DNA of 57,327 nt, from contig CAUJCT010000011.1 of NCBI GenBank assembly GCA_963169345.1, forward strand, positions 1 to 57,327, in the 5' to 3' direction. The notes under the pieces are model-generated. The model saw only the letters and a program-made list of their open reading frames with translations, ran no database searches and had not been told where the DNA came from. Position 1 is the stretch's first letter; the number at the start of each line of letters is the position of its first letter. Shown piece after piece: positions 29,401 through 35,330 of this stretch. This DNA is from Bacteroidota bacterium. GTDB taxonomy: Bacteria > Bacteroidota > Bacteroidia > NS11-12g > UBA955. The translations under genes were made by a program, and so were the position numbers.

Positions 29401-29455
29401 AAAAGTCACCATAGATGGCGTCAGCACAACAACGAAAATTGTTATCAATAAGTAA
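20405..29455 (+). CDS. Giant T9SS-exported protein: GEVED domain, four CARDB/beta-helix modules, six PKD-like repeats
   Basis: 3016 residues. Signal peptide at about 1-27 (ATG at codon 7 is an alternative start). A GEVED-type domain ends near 180 (GEAEDYTLVV). Four long modules follow, each with a CARDB/Ig-like part, an LxGxYTI motif (near 294, 849, 1411, 1983), a right-handed parallel beta-helix and a closing (I/M)GADE box. Residues about 2440-2930 hold six PKD-like repeats with WDFGDG-type cores every 80 or so residues. The last 75 residues are a T9SS type A sorting domain (IVPNPNTGLFQVSNSEGKS, AAAGVYFVKVTIDG). The role is probably a cell-surface adhesin or matrix protein; no catalytic site was recognised. 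A strong terminator follows. Confidence 0.9.
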   Translation: MKNVSIMNKQLSLLLSVFVLTLSKMIGQCYTLPNYCIPTFANVNSFSIGLQNVSIGTFNNSSVATGNAPNYFDYTSISTAGVAGGTLSVSVKNGASNSTEARIYIDYNNDGTFSTSSPELAWTSTNTGSGQTVTGTITIPIGTAAGIYRIRVTGDLAGQTINPCALQYGEAEDYTLVVTGSANDAVSLSHTSPTYFVSGNNTIGFSFANLTSSNLSSVDIGYKLDNNSPVTQSLTGLSVAPGAIYTTTFSTPLNISSTGNYKLKVWVNNVNSGGTQTPQNDTICRNITVYCGSALSGTYTINPSGSGSTNFKSFGAVDTALRACGISGPVTFIASNGTYNYQLELGTISGISSSNTITFTGAGSPTDCILTATTSGLNPYIVRINGSSYIRFRNMTIRSTGSTDAWVVHIMNGNNNSFRNCIIEITGSGASNTNSTLIPIVINGSTTTLSTTTSTATNNIFDSCTVNAGYYGLYCSSSNGSNTVFISNSKLNSQYYYGLYFNSSIVAKINNNEINMRTNNTNSSAIYLINCNASGSNFHEINGNKIINAGQYGIQMLTSSGSGSAYGQIYNNMIGGGFRNTSTIYGISDNSSRYQIYHNSINMDFNASVAYCINLTGGSLHDIKNNHLVIGASAVPVAYPLNSTASSYISLLDNNNYYTNSGFVLVSIGSGQYTASNFQTAFPNGGGTGSISLNPFYTSNTNLHTSNPCNNGANLSLSVDFDGQSRANPPDIGADELTSGPSNDMGVMKINSPGFPLNTGSQSINVTLKNYGSNNITSADINYMVNGGTPVTQSWTGNLAPCDTVNFVFSTTYTFSSGANNLTVYTSSPNSTTDGLAVNDSSKFSLCPALSGTYTIGGSGANYSNFSAAVSDMICAGVKGPVVFNVAAGTYNEQINIPTIRGVSANNSITFKSANGNPTSVKLTYASTLAASNYTMRIFANPYVKVKDMTIAATGGTYGTALLLSGNTSYDSFTNVIFDGVTTTTNNTNHAVIALTSGSISNFITFTSCKVNNGAYGTYFQSNSSLPSSENLTFVACNFTNQYSYGMYNQYLTGLILKNNTISTNSVLASYNGMYNYWIMIPNDINRPIITGNRISGAVSGNGMYNYYIGVNSTVTTARRALVANNMIQIGSNASSTYGLRDNMGNGVDYIHNSVNTGNTQTTSASAAAFFEGTSYGSNVILNNVFSNYGGGAAIRINNLTFYPTCNYNNLYTSGATLGYQNTTARNNLANWSSSTSRDANSVSANPVFTSNTDLHSNQAAMDNSGLASSLVTTDIDNNPRCPNGSCPGSTANPDMGADEFQTIALDASINGISNATACSGSSASVQVNLKNIGTNTLTTATIEWSVDGTPQTPFNWTGSLIQGDVATNITIGSYAFSNPSTSIKVWTSAPNGGTDGNASNDTMVSIPKLQLNGTYTIGGTTPNFTNFTNAVAYITANGICGPVTFNVRQGQYNERIQINAITGSSAANFITFKADPNNTSAAEITINNNSTANDNHTIFLNGSSFIAFKDLSITNASPGNGTYGTVIRFAGTQDSIIFSNNIITGPITTNTSTNFAVINHGTGSANMINRFILDGNDILNGSYGLYLYGNTVSTTFESKNKILNNNFKNAYYTGIYSQFQTEIHMLNNKVILSSTSQTGSRGIYAVSNDLFRIERNLINNFGQYGLYLQNANNQNGTGTTKATVVNNMIGGFTTGNSAYGIYFGSSTPTSRHINIYHNSVSLNSTATGAALFFQNTNNYVSDLDIRNNSFANFGTGTYVCYFYFSGTYPVANLTINYNNYYTVNTNNLMFAIGTTGYTIATGGSPTYNANSRSGNPNYRNNLTDLHSRPTSTQLNDMGTNLGSVTTDYDNNTRPMSPSTIVDIGADEYNYVPSIGVTVILQPTLPVSIGTQNVVLQIQNFSTTTVNNFQVKYKAGINGTVRSYNWSGSLAGNSNTTHTFTGSDAYNYTGNYDTIYAWTDNPNGLPDAYNDDDTAKLYICRALNGNYTIDPGQSTSNTNFNTFGEAINALNNCGILGNVVINVASGTYTGQHTVFSIPGASANRTVTIQAASGNANDVILSFNANVSNNFTLRLFNTSFITFKNMTINANNTTYGTALTFVNARSNQFRNVIFNGIPTTSTANSLAVISSPSGIASFNYFDSCTVNNGSMGTYFVSNSVAPATENLRFNRCVFNNQYAYGMYNQYQIGLILTNNTITTNSVYNSYTGMYNYWVLIPADINRPMVTGNKIYGGAAGNGIYNFYFGVNSTITAERRSLVANNMVQIGNNGNSAYGIRDNNGNGVDYIHNSVNIGSTTTSNASAAGYFEGTSYGSNAIINNIFANEGGGAAIRINNVSYYSSCNYNNYYTTGSPIGYLNGTATNSFNDWKTTTGLDANSMNFAPMFNSSTDLHTSQFEFDNKAFIFNGVISDIDGEGRCPQGGNCAYGITRPDIGADEFNRTPPVVFADFNPVAGTVCDGDAYSFTNNSTVTYGTLEYIWDFGDGSSSSPAPDPSHIFPGPGTYQVKLSIKSSLYGAEDDTTISVTVYENPVAAFKNTNQCEGVALTFQNNSSINSGSLSFLWEFGDGNTSSSTNPTHTYANAGQYNVKLTATTANTGCKSVFTKNVYQFPKPNADFVVPQGGVCSNVEASISNTSTIASGKQGAWWSFGDNSNSSNFQGNHTYTSSGTFTIKLLAVSEFNCKDSTEKQITVKETPKPSFIANQYCAKKQTIFTNTSIEAFPGPVYQWTFSDNTSFGTKDVTKSWLKEDHYTVTLKTSYANGCSASITEEIEILPQPKAEFEVQDICSGEMANLVNKTFDSRNDIQFFWDFSIGTSTDRNPQVRFEPSVTTTYTIILAASYPNACSDTAYRSFTVNENPVCDFTYQNLGKLQYSFTPANSSYVKYYWQFGNGDVSNSTQATYTYNKKSKYNVTLEAENDKGCKCNKTITIQLTTDLQSVNDMPELSIVPNPNTGLFQVSNSEGKSMKIDVMDITGKVIKTIDASEAEATIDMQDAAAGVYFVKVTIDGVSTTTKIVINK

Positions 29456-29474
29456 TAAGTTCTAATAGAAAGTT

Positions 29475-29505
29475 AAGGGGCTTCGTAAATGGAGCCCCTT
29501 TTTTT
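29475..29505 (+). terminator. Intrinsic terminator after the giant T9SS gene
   Basis: Arms AAGGGGCT (29475-29482) and AGCCCCTT (29493-29500) pair over 8 bp around a 10-nt loop. They are followed by a run of seven T (29499-29505). Confidence 0.9.
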
Positions 29506-29530
29506 ATATTTAAAGTTTTCTCGAAGGACT

Positions 29531-31138
29531 TTAATTGTTCTCTTTAAAATAGAAAACTCCATCCCGTCTGATGTATCCACCCGTTTGCTTATCAACTGTC
29601 TCCAGCCAATAATAATATGGCAGAGTTTTATATAACTCATCTTTAACAATGGTAAATTCTATGTTCAAATACGGCGTAAAAAAATCATAATAATCCATCA
29701 AACAATAAGCAGATACTTTTCCATTTTTGTATAAATAGATCATGTTGTCGCCACCCGATTTAACAGCATCATATACATCTGAAACAAAGCTTTTCCATGG
29801 AGCATGCAGTTTGAGTTTGCCTTTTTCGTATCCGGCAATAACAATGCTCGTCTCTTGTGCCACACACACCGGAAAATGATTGTACCAAACCAATCGCTCT
29901 AACATAAATGGAATCAATTGTACATCTTCTGAAACAGCGCCCCAAAATGCACCTTTCTTAACAACATAAACATAACGATTAATTGCTATCATACTATCGT
30001 ATAAATATGGCACTTCCAAAAGCTCTTTTCGCAAATCATAAACACCCCACAAACGCTTTTGTCTCACCAATATCTTATCCTCATCATTACTTTCATCCAA
30101 AAACATTTCACGTTCTTTATGTTTATATTGAGGAATTTTTATTTCAGCATATTCAATGGGCAAGATTAATCTAAACTTAAAATCCATCAAACCCCATCGC
30201 TTCCCTAATCTAACACTGTATCCTCTGTCGTTAGGGATAATTTCGTTATAAGCTGCAGAAGTATCATATACGAAATTGTCCTCCAAACTGCCTTCCCTCC
30301 AACTACTTTTTTTATTGTCTTTTCTTCTTCCAACCACCACCTTATATAATTTCTTATTGGCATTGCGATGTTCTTTATACACAATCAATTTTCCGTGAGG
30401 CTCAAGCAGCTTAAAATTATTGTCGAAAACTGCATGTGCTTCCGGCTCGTTACCGACATTCATTTTAAAAAAAATATCTCTTAATTCCTCTTCTTTGATA
30501 TTTAACCTGGTATCTATTTCCAATTTCCTCCAGCCTTGCGGTGATGAAAAATTAATATACAAAAGCCTTTTAGTTTCAAACGTGTCTCTGGAATAAGATA
30601 CATAATCAAAATAACAACTGTCTTTTGTCCATATAATAGCAGACTCCGCCGTCAACCAGTTAACCTCATAAAGAGACATAGTTTGTTTGGTTTGCACCAA
30701 TAAGATAGACTTAAATGCTCCATCGTCTTCATTCCAGGATCTTTTAAACTCTTTAACCGATAGTACTTTCACACCTGCTTTAGTGTAAATATCTGTGTAA
30801 TTTTTACTTCTCAAAGACCAACCTCCGAAAACTTCAGCTTCAAAATAATTAGCCTTTATGTGCACATCCCAATATAAAGCTGGAACTAAAATTTTACCAC
30901 TTGTGTCTGCCAATCCAAAACGATTAATGTAGGCTGTATCGTCTTCGTTCTTTATCTTCAAATACCCTCCATCTGGACTAAAAGTTCTTTCTTTTAACAT
31001 TGGCTGCATCACCACACGCTTGCTTGTATCCATGAGTCCCCACAAACCTTTGTGTTTAAAAGGCAGAATACATTCCTGAGCATATACAGAAATAGCAAAA
31101 AATAACACACACAGAACAAGAAGTAGATTTCGAAACAT
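29531..31138 (-). CDS. WG repeat-containing secreted protein
   Basis: 535 residues from the second of two adjacent ATGs; ATG 31141 adds one Met. Signal peptide at 1-20 (ISVYAQE). WG-type repeats, with the pattern K-G-x-WG-x-x-D followed by a hydrophobic strand, are visible at KHKGLWGLMDTSKRVVMQP, at KRWGLMDFKFRLILPIEY and at KRLWGVYDLRKELLEVPY. WG repeats form beta-propeller-like or solenoid structures of unknown function in Bacteroidota. The second ATG is 4 nt after a TAAATTTG box, which favours it as the start. It faces the giant T9SS gene tail to tail and is divergent from the LRR gene. Confidence 0.75.
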   Translation of the reverse strand: MFRNLLLVLCVLFFAISVYAQECILPFKHKGLWGLMDTSKRVVMQPMLKERTFSPDGGYLKIKNEDDTAYINRFGLADTSGKILVPALYWDVHIKANYFEAEVFGGWSLRSKNYTDIYTKAGVKVLSVKEFKRSWNEDDGAFKSILLVQTKQTMSLYEVNWLTAESAIIWTKDSCYFDYVSYSRDTFETKRLLYINFSSPQGWRKLEIDTRLNIKEEELRDIFFKMNVGNEPEAHAVFDNNFKLLEPHGKLIVYKEHRNANKKLYKVVVGRRKDNKKSSWREGSLEDNFVYDTSAAYNEIIPNDRGYSVRLGKRWGLMDFKFRLILPIEYAEIKIPQYKHKEREMFLDESNDEDKILVRQKRLWGVYDLRKELLEVPYLYDSMIAINRYVYVVKKGAFWGAVSEDVQLIPFMLERLVWYNHFPVCVAQETSIVIAGYEKGKLKLHAPWKSFVSDVYDAVKSGGDNMIYLYKNGKVSAYCLMDYYDFFTPYLNIEFTIVKDELYKTLPYYYWLETVDKQTGGYIRRDGVFYFKENN

Positions 31139-31142
31139 CATA

Positions 31143-31150
31143 CAAATTTA
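31143..31150 (-). promoter_or_regulatory. -7 promoter box (TAAATTTG) 4 nt before the WG-repeat gene
   Basis: Exact TAnnTTTG on the minus strand, placed so that transcription would start at the ATG. No TTG at the usual -33 spacing. Confidence 0.5.
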
Positions 31151-31218
31151 TGAAAATTTAATAATTGCAGATTTCTTTGTGAAATGGTGTTTTTTTCCAA
31201 TGAATTGAAAATTCAAAC

Positions 31219-31331
31219 AACCTGTCAGGTCCCCATTTTTATAAATCCTTAAGCCTGTTCAGGCGCTTAAGCGTCTGAAAATAAGAGAAGATATTCAAAT
31301 GCAACTTTAAGATTGTGGGACCTGACAGGTT
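31219..31331. repeat. Composite palindromic element in divergent promoter region
   Basis: Outer 15-nt perfect inverted repeats (31219-31233 and 31317-31331, core AACCTGTCAGGT) enclose an inner hairpin: CTTAAGCCTG at 31248-31257 pairs with CAGGC at 31260-31264 and TTAAG at 31267-31271, with a GC bulge. Each outer arm is itself nearly palindromic. The element ends 14 nt before the -7 box of the LRR gene. Confidence 0.75.
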
Positions 31332-31345
31332 TAAGTTCTTATTCC

Positions 31346-31353
31346 TATATTTG
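31346..31353 (+). promoter_or_regulatory. -7 promoter box (TATATTTG) for the LRR gene
   Basis: Exact TAnnTTTG, about 34 nt before ATG 31388. Its -33 region would overlap the right arm of the composite palindrome. Confidence 0.45.
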
Positions 31354-31387
31354 AACTCAATTGAATTGAACTAAAACTCCCCCAACC

Positions 31388-32404
31388 ATGAAACAAATTA
31401 CTTTAAAAACCTTTCTTCTAATCCTGCAATCCGTTGTAGTATTTCAAATCTCAGCTCAAAAACTGATCAATACCGACAATTCGGATCAACTCACTACACA
31501 TAATTATCCCTACAATCAACCATCTGCTGTTGTTATTTTATCCGTTAAAGATATCAAGGACAAAGAAGACATTGAGTTCGACAGCTATAAAAACATGCAA
31601 ATGCTGAGAATCGAAAACTGTAACCTGGGTGTCATTGATATTGACTTCAATAAATACCCCTTGCTACAATACATCTACATCAGCAATTGCTCTTTTAAAG
31701 ACCTCATTTTCCATGGTACTCCTCAGTACTTCAAAAAAATCATGCTCTACGAAAGACATTTTGAGAATTTCGATTTTCTTGGAAATTTTACTTCTCTTCA
31801 GGAAGTTTATATCTCTGACACATTGTCTATGCCGGTCGAAAATCTGATTGACAATTTGCTTAAACTGCCTAATCTTAACACGGTTTCTATAGCAGATGGT
31901 CAAATCAAAAGATTGCCCGACAATATCAAACAATTTAAAAAACTGGATTGGTTAAGTTTGAACTATATGCAAAAAGACTTTGACCTGGCACATGCATTTG
32001 AATTGATTCAGCATATTGATCTTCGTTACCTCGACCTAATGGGTTGCAGAGGCGAGATATTACCTCCTCAAATTCAACTGATGAAAAAAATCAAAGGTCT
32101 GGGTATAGTGAGCACCAACTTTAAAACATTACCGGAAGAAATTGGCAATTTGATTCAACTGGAGGAATTGCAGGCCTCCATGAGCAGTCTGGACAGCATT
32201 CCTATGAGTATGACTAAGCTGACCAATTTAAGAACACTGGGATTAATGCCCTGCGATTTCAAAACCATTCCCGTAGTGCTTTACCAAATGACCTGGCTGA
32301 CTTCTTTAGAGATTGGTTCCTTCGATTGGTTCCCCAGCACTGCTGAATTAAAACCTCTGAGAAAAAAACTGAAAGGTTGTAAAGTCAATGATGGGATGGA
32401 TTAA
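31388..32404 (+). CDS. Secreted leucine-rich repeat protein
   Basis: 338 residues. Signal peptide at 1-23 (VVFQISAQ). From about residue 65 to 325 there are LRR units of 22-25 residues with LxxLxLxxC/N spacing, for example LRIENCNLGVIDIDF, LKLPNLNTVSIADGQIKRLP and LRTLGLMPCDFKTIP. There is no kinase or enzyme domain, and no T9SS sorting domain is seen. LRR folds usually bind proteins. It is 14 nt upstream of the next gene, so they form an operon. Confidence 0.8.
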   Translation: MKQITLKTFLLILQSVVVFQISAQKLINTDNSDQLTTHNYPYNQPSAVVILSVKDIKDKEDIEFDSYKNMQMLRIENCNLGVIDIDFNKYPLLQYIYISNCSFKDLIFHGTPQYFKKIMLYERHFENFDFLGNFTSLQEVYISDTLSMPVENLIDNLLKLPNLNTVSIADGQIKRLPDNIKQFKKLDWLSLNYMQKDFDLAHAFELIQHIDLRYLDLMGCRGEILPPQIQLMKKIKGLGIVSTNFKTLPEEIGNLIQLEELQASMSSLDSIPMSMTKLTNLRTLGLMPCDFKTIPVVLYQMTWLTSLEIGSFDWFPSTAELKPLRKKLKGCKVNDGMD

Positions 32405-32418
32405 AAAACATTTAATAA

Positions 32419-33273
32419 ATGCTCAGTCAATTTTTCAAAATTACATTTCTGTTATATGCTCTGCTTATTATCTCCAACACAACAGCGCAAGAGAAAAACA
32501 AATCCTATAACTTTCCGGGACCTCACGTTGCGGTAGGTTTCAACAACAGGTTAAGTCAAGCTCAATTTAAGGACATTCATCTGCGATACATCAATATTGG
32601 AAGCAAAGCCAATGATACATTTAACTACGACGACCACCTCAATGCTTATAGCAATCTGATCACTTTCAATTTTGGAATGACCAGCACTTATCATTTTTTC
32701 GGTACAAAAATAGATATCGGTGTCGTGCCATTTGCCAACAGAAACTACAACATCAATTTATCCGCATTCGGACTCATTCCTTTTCACAGAGATGTAACTT
32801 TTAGCGCTGAATTTGGTTACACCCGACTCAGGAAAAAAAGAATCCTTGGTACCCTTGAAGGAAAAGACCATGCAAAAATCGAATTAAACGATTATGATTA
32901 CAGCATTCTCACCATCATGGCCCATCAGGTGTCGCATAGCTATTTCTTCGGTCTGGGTGCATATATCAATCTCGGTTCCGACTACTATCTGCATCTCAAC
33001 ACCCGATACCACAAGATATTCAGACAACGCAACACTTTGAAAGTTGCAGCCAGAGACAACGAAGACCCATTATTGTTTGAAGCCATCAGTTATGATGATG
33101 CGCTGCGTTATGGATTAGACCATCCCAACCTTCAAATTAAAGACGAGCAGGGGAATAAAGTTTCAAGATTTTACAACCCCGGTGATTGGAATTTCACGGC
33201 CCAATTATGCATACCATTTGGCGATCTGGAAGGCCATTCCTATACCCCTAAAAAGTTTTTTGGTGCGCAGTAA
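32419..33273 (+). CDS. Hypothetical outer-membrane protein
   Basis: 284 residues. Signal peptide at 1-24 (NTTAQE). Alternating amphipathic strands and Tyr/Phe-rich segments (TFNFGMTSTYHFFG, FSAEFGYTRLRKKR, SYFFGLGAYINLGSDYYL) suggest an outer-membrane beta-barrel. The family is not recognised. It starts 14 nt after the LRR gene, suggesting shared transcription and perhaps a shared surface role. A promoter box for the next small ORF lies about 35 nt downstream of its stop. Confidence 0.65.
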   Translation: MLSQFFKITFLLYALLIISNTTAQEKNKSYNFPGPHVAVGFNNRLSQAQFKDIHLRYINIGSKANDTFNYDDHLNAYSNLITFNFGMTSTYHFFGTKIDIGVVPFANRNYNINLSAFGLIPFHRDVTFSAEFGYTRLRKKRILGTLEGKDHAKIELNDYDYSILTIMAHQVSHSYFFGLGAYINLGSDYYLHLNTRYHKIFRQRNTLKVAARDNEDPLLFEAISYDDALRYGLDHPNLQIKDEQGNKVSRFYNPGDWNFTAQLCIPFGDLEGHSYTPKKFFGAQ

Positions 33274-33307
33274 GGAAAATTGGTATATACAATTTCTATT
33301 TTATACT

Positions 33308-33315
33308 TATATTTG
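33308..33315 (+). promoter_or_regulatory. -7 promoter box (TATATTTG) for the small ORF at 33335
   Basis: Exact TAnnTTTG with TTG at 33280-33282, spaced 25 nt, slightly more than usual. Confidence 0.4.
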
Positions 33316-33334
33316 AAATAAGTTAATACAGTAC

Positions 33335-33544
33335 TTGAAATATTTAGTTTTGATATGGCTTATTCTCTTTTCTAACAATAGCATTGCCGGAACACCTGGC
33401 AACAGTGATATCTCCTACATTTACTCCATTGCCATTATCATCATTGGAACAATTTGGGGAATAGATACCATCAAAAACCATATTAAAACCAGAAAAGAAA
33501 AACTCAGAGAATTACTCAACTGGGAAGATGACTGGAATGCTTGA
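33335..33544 (+). CDS. Small predicted membrane protein
   Basis: 69 residues from a TTG start. Signal-like hydrophobic segment at 1-19 (LFSNNSIAG), a second membrane segment at about 29-45 (YSIAIIIIGTIWGIDTI), then a basic and acidic tail ending NWEDDWNA. A -7 box lies 20 nt upstream. I do not recognise a family, but hydrophobicity and composition look like a real protein rather than noise. The start codon is uncertain. Confidence 0.5.
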   Translation: MKYLVLIWLILFSNNSIAGTPGNSDISYIYSIAIIIIGTIWGIDTIKNHIKTRKEKLRELLNWEDDWNA

Positions 33545-33606
33545 AATGTAAATATTTCGGGATAATTGAACTGATGCTATTTTGATACTATTTTTTTTGA
33601 AGCGTT

Positions 33607-34737
33607 TTAAAGCTTCATTTCCACAATATCCAGATCTTTATTCTCTGCTTCAACCACCAATAACACAGCTCTTGAATTACCAAAGATACCGCGTATGGTT
33701 TTCTGTGTCAGTTGTGTTGGAATGGTGATAGAATTTGCGCCACTGACTTGAAATAAAGCATTCGTTGTATTGCCATAAATCTGATCCTTTAAAGTGAAAA
33801 ATTTCATTTCGGAAGCTTTAAAAGGAAATGTAACTGAAGTTATGATATCGGTTTTTATTGACTTCCAAAAAGAGACAGTTTGTTGCGAAAATGAGTTATA
33901 CCCCGACCAAAACATAAACATTGGGTTGGCATTTCCGGTTTCAATTAATTGAATCTTTTGACCCTCGATATACACCTCCATTCCTCCATCCATAAATGCT
34001 GCCCCTTGACTAGTCTCAAGAATTTTTTGGTATTCAAGTCCGCTATTTGACCTGACCATCAGATGCAAATTCGAAATGGTGTTACTGGACTCTAAATCGG
34101 TTGGCAGGAAATATAAAAGATAAGTGGATCCACTGTACTCATACAATCCACCATTATAAATATAAGGTTCATTTAATTTAAAATTACCATGTTGGTAATA
34201 CAATTTATTCAACTCCTTCGGCTGAGACTTCCAAATGTAATAAGCCTTTTTTATACTTAAACTATCTCCTATGCTGCTTTTCCATTTATAAGTTAGATTA
34301 ACCCCTGTTTTTTCCTTGTATAAAAAATAATAATGTGGGTTCTCATGGGCTTCAACCTCTAAAAAATCATCAGGACTTAGAGTATAGAAATCATTCATCT
34401 TCAATTTCGAGATATCCAAACCAGCCAGCTCCCAGTTTTGATGGCTGCCATTATAAATCCGGGCGATTGTATTACTTTGACCATTTTTAATAGACTCTAA
34501 AATATAATGAATCTCCCCTTTAGTTGTTTTACCAAAATAAATCGGACTTACGGAATCAGCTTCTCCACGGTTTAAGGTAAACAGATATTTCAATCCCCTG
34601 GAATTGTAAAATTCGTATTTCTGAGCCTTAATCTCTCTATCATCAATAGAATTGTTGGCATTATCAGAAACTTTCTTACAAGAAAAGAGAAGGCAGGACC
34701 ATATTACTACAAGTGTTATATAAAAATTAGTTTTCAT
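33607..34737 (-). CDS. Hypothetical lipoprotein
   Basis: 376 residues from ATG 34737. A TTG 5 codons upstream also opens the frame, but it lies inside the promoter box. A lipoprotein signal ends in LLFSC at residue 20, followed by KK. The mature part is rich in Tyr, Ser and Asn with strand-like repeats (YIYNGGLYEYSGSTYLLYFLP), possibly a beta-propeller. No family recognised. A promoter TTTG-N23-TATTTTTG lies just upstream. The 3' end is convergent with the small gene at 33335. Confidence 0.7.
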   Translation of the reverse strand: MKTNFYITLVVIWSCLLFSCKKVSDNANNSIDDREIKAQKYEFYNSRGLKYLFTLNRGEADSVSPIYFGKTTKGEIHYILESIKNGQSNTIARIYNGSHQNWELAGLDISKLKMNDFYTLSPDDFLEVEAHENPHYYFLYKEKTGVNLTYKWKSSIGDSLSIKKAYYIWKSQPKELNKLYYQHGNFKLNEPYIYNGGLYEYSGSTYLLYFLPTDLESSNTISNLHLMVRSNSGLEYQKILETSQGAAFMDGGMEVYIEGQKIQLIETGNANPMFMFWSGYNSFSQQTVSFWKSIKTDIITSVTFPFKASEMKFFTLKDQIYGNTTNALFQVSGANSITIPTQLTQKTIRGIFGNSRAVLLVVEAENKDLDIVEMKL

Positions 34738-34749
34738 TATTTCATAAAT

Positions 34750-34784
34750 CAAAAATAATGTTAATTAGTGTGATGATGTTCAAA
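34750..34784 (-). promoter_or_regulatory. Promoter TTTG-N23-TATTTTTG for the lipoprotein gene
   Basis: TTTG at 34784-34781 and TATTTTTG at 34757-34750 on the minus strand, spaced 23 nt. The ATG is 12 nt downstream, giving a very short leader. Confidence 0.55.
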
Positions 34785-34804
34785 AAATGACAAATTAAGA
34801 AAAA

Positions 34805-35059
34805 CCGTAGCAGAGATTTCGCTGCGTTTCATGCACGCTGATGCAGAAATCTCAATTGTAATGCGATTACGACACAGGGTGAAGCGGTAAAAGGTAACAG
34901 TGGTAGGCCCCGTAGCAGAGCATTCCACTTCGTTGCATGCACGCTGAATCAGAAATCTCAATTGGAATGCGATTACTGATCAGGGTGAAGTGGTAAAAGG
35001 TAACAGTGGTAGGCCCCGTAGCAGAGATTTCTGCTGCGCTTCAATCACGCTACGGGACG
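34805..35059. repeat. Tandem repeat with about 105-bp period, two full copies and a truncated third
   Basis: Units begin with CCGTAGCAGAG at 34805, 34910 and 35016. Copies 1 and 2 are near identical in their 3' parts and share internal hairpins (GAGATTTC...GAAATCTC in copy 1). The third is cut after about 44 nt; its ends, CCCGTAGC (35015-35022) and GCTACGGG (35049-35056), are inverted. No coding sequence fits. It is directly downstream of tRNA-Glu and its terminator. Confidence 0.8.
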
Positions 35060-35071
35060 ATAAAAACTAAA

Positions 35072-35094
35072 AAAACCGCCTTGTGGGCGGTTTT
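35072..35094 (-). terminator. Intrinsic terminator downstream of tRNA-Glu
   Basis: AAAACCGCC (35072-35080) pairs with GGCGGTTTT (35086-35094) around a TTGTG loop. Read from the tRNA, it is followed by a T-rich run. It is symmetrical enough to stop transcripts from both sides. Confidence 0.85.
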
Positions 35095-35107
35095 AAGTTT
35101 TTAATCG

Positions 35108-35179
35108 TAGCCCGTAGGGGAATCGAACCCCTCTTGCCAGAATGAAAATCTGAAGTCCTAACCGATAGACGAACGGGCC
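35108..35179 (-). tRNA. tRNA-Glu (anticodon TTC)
   Basis: A 72-nt cloverleaf read on the minus strand. Acceptor GGCCCGT pairs with ACGGGCT (first pair G-U). The anticodon stem TCAGA/TCTGG encloses loop TTTTCAT, giving anticodon TTC, which reads GAA/GAG. The T-arm contains GGTTCGATTCC. No CCA is encoded, as is usual in Bacteroidota, so it is added after transcription. Confidence 0.95.
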
Positions 35180-35229
35180 AGTTCGCCATAAAACAATTTA
35201 TAACGTAGTATTCCTTGTTTTTGGGGCTG

Positions 35230-35259
35230 CAAAAATAATGAAAAAATTCAAATTGCAAA
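35230..35259 (-). promoter_or_regulatory. Promoter TTTG-N18-TATTTTTG for tRNA-Glu
   Basis: TTTG at 35259-35256 and TATTTTTG at 35237-35230 on the minus strand, with 18-nt spacing. It is about 50 nt upstream of the mature tRNA 5' end and divergent from gapA. Confidence 0.65.
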
Positions 35260-35285
35260 TATTTCTTTATAAAAAAATAAAAAAG

Positions 35286-35293
35286 TACCTTTG
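35286..35293 (+). promoter_or_regulatory. -7 promoter box (TACCTTTG) for gapA
   Basis: Exact TAnnTTTG, 37 nt before ATG 35331. The -33 region is A/T-rich with no TTG at standard spacing. Confidence 0.5.
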
Positions 35294-35330
35294 CAGCCCA
35301 AAATTCAACCCATTTTATAACCAAAAAAAC

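Noticed and set aside
33587..33620. GAAGC/GCTTC hairpin as a terminator
   Set aside because: The hairpin overlaps the last codons of the minus-strand gene and is preceded, not followed, by T residues on the plus strand.
34805..35059. CRISPR or coding repeat in the 105-bp tandem units
   Set aside because: Repeat units are contiguous without unique spacers, and the short minus-strand frames across them do not look like protein.
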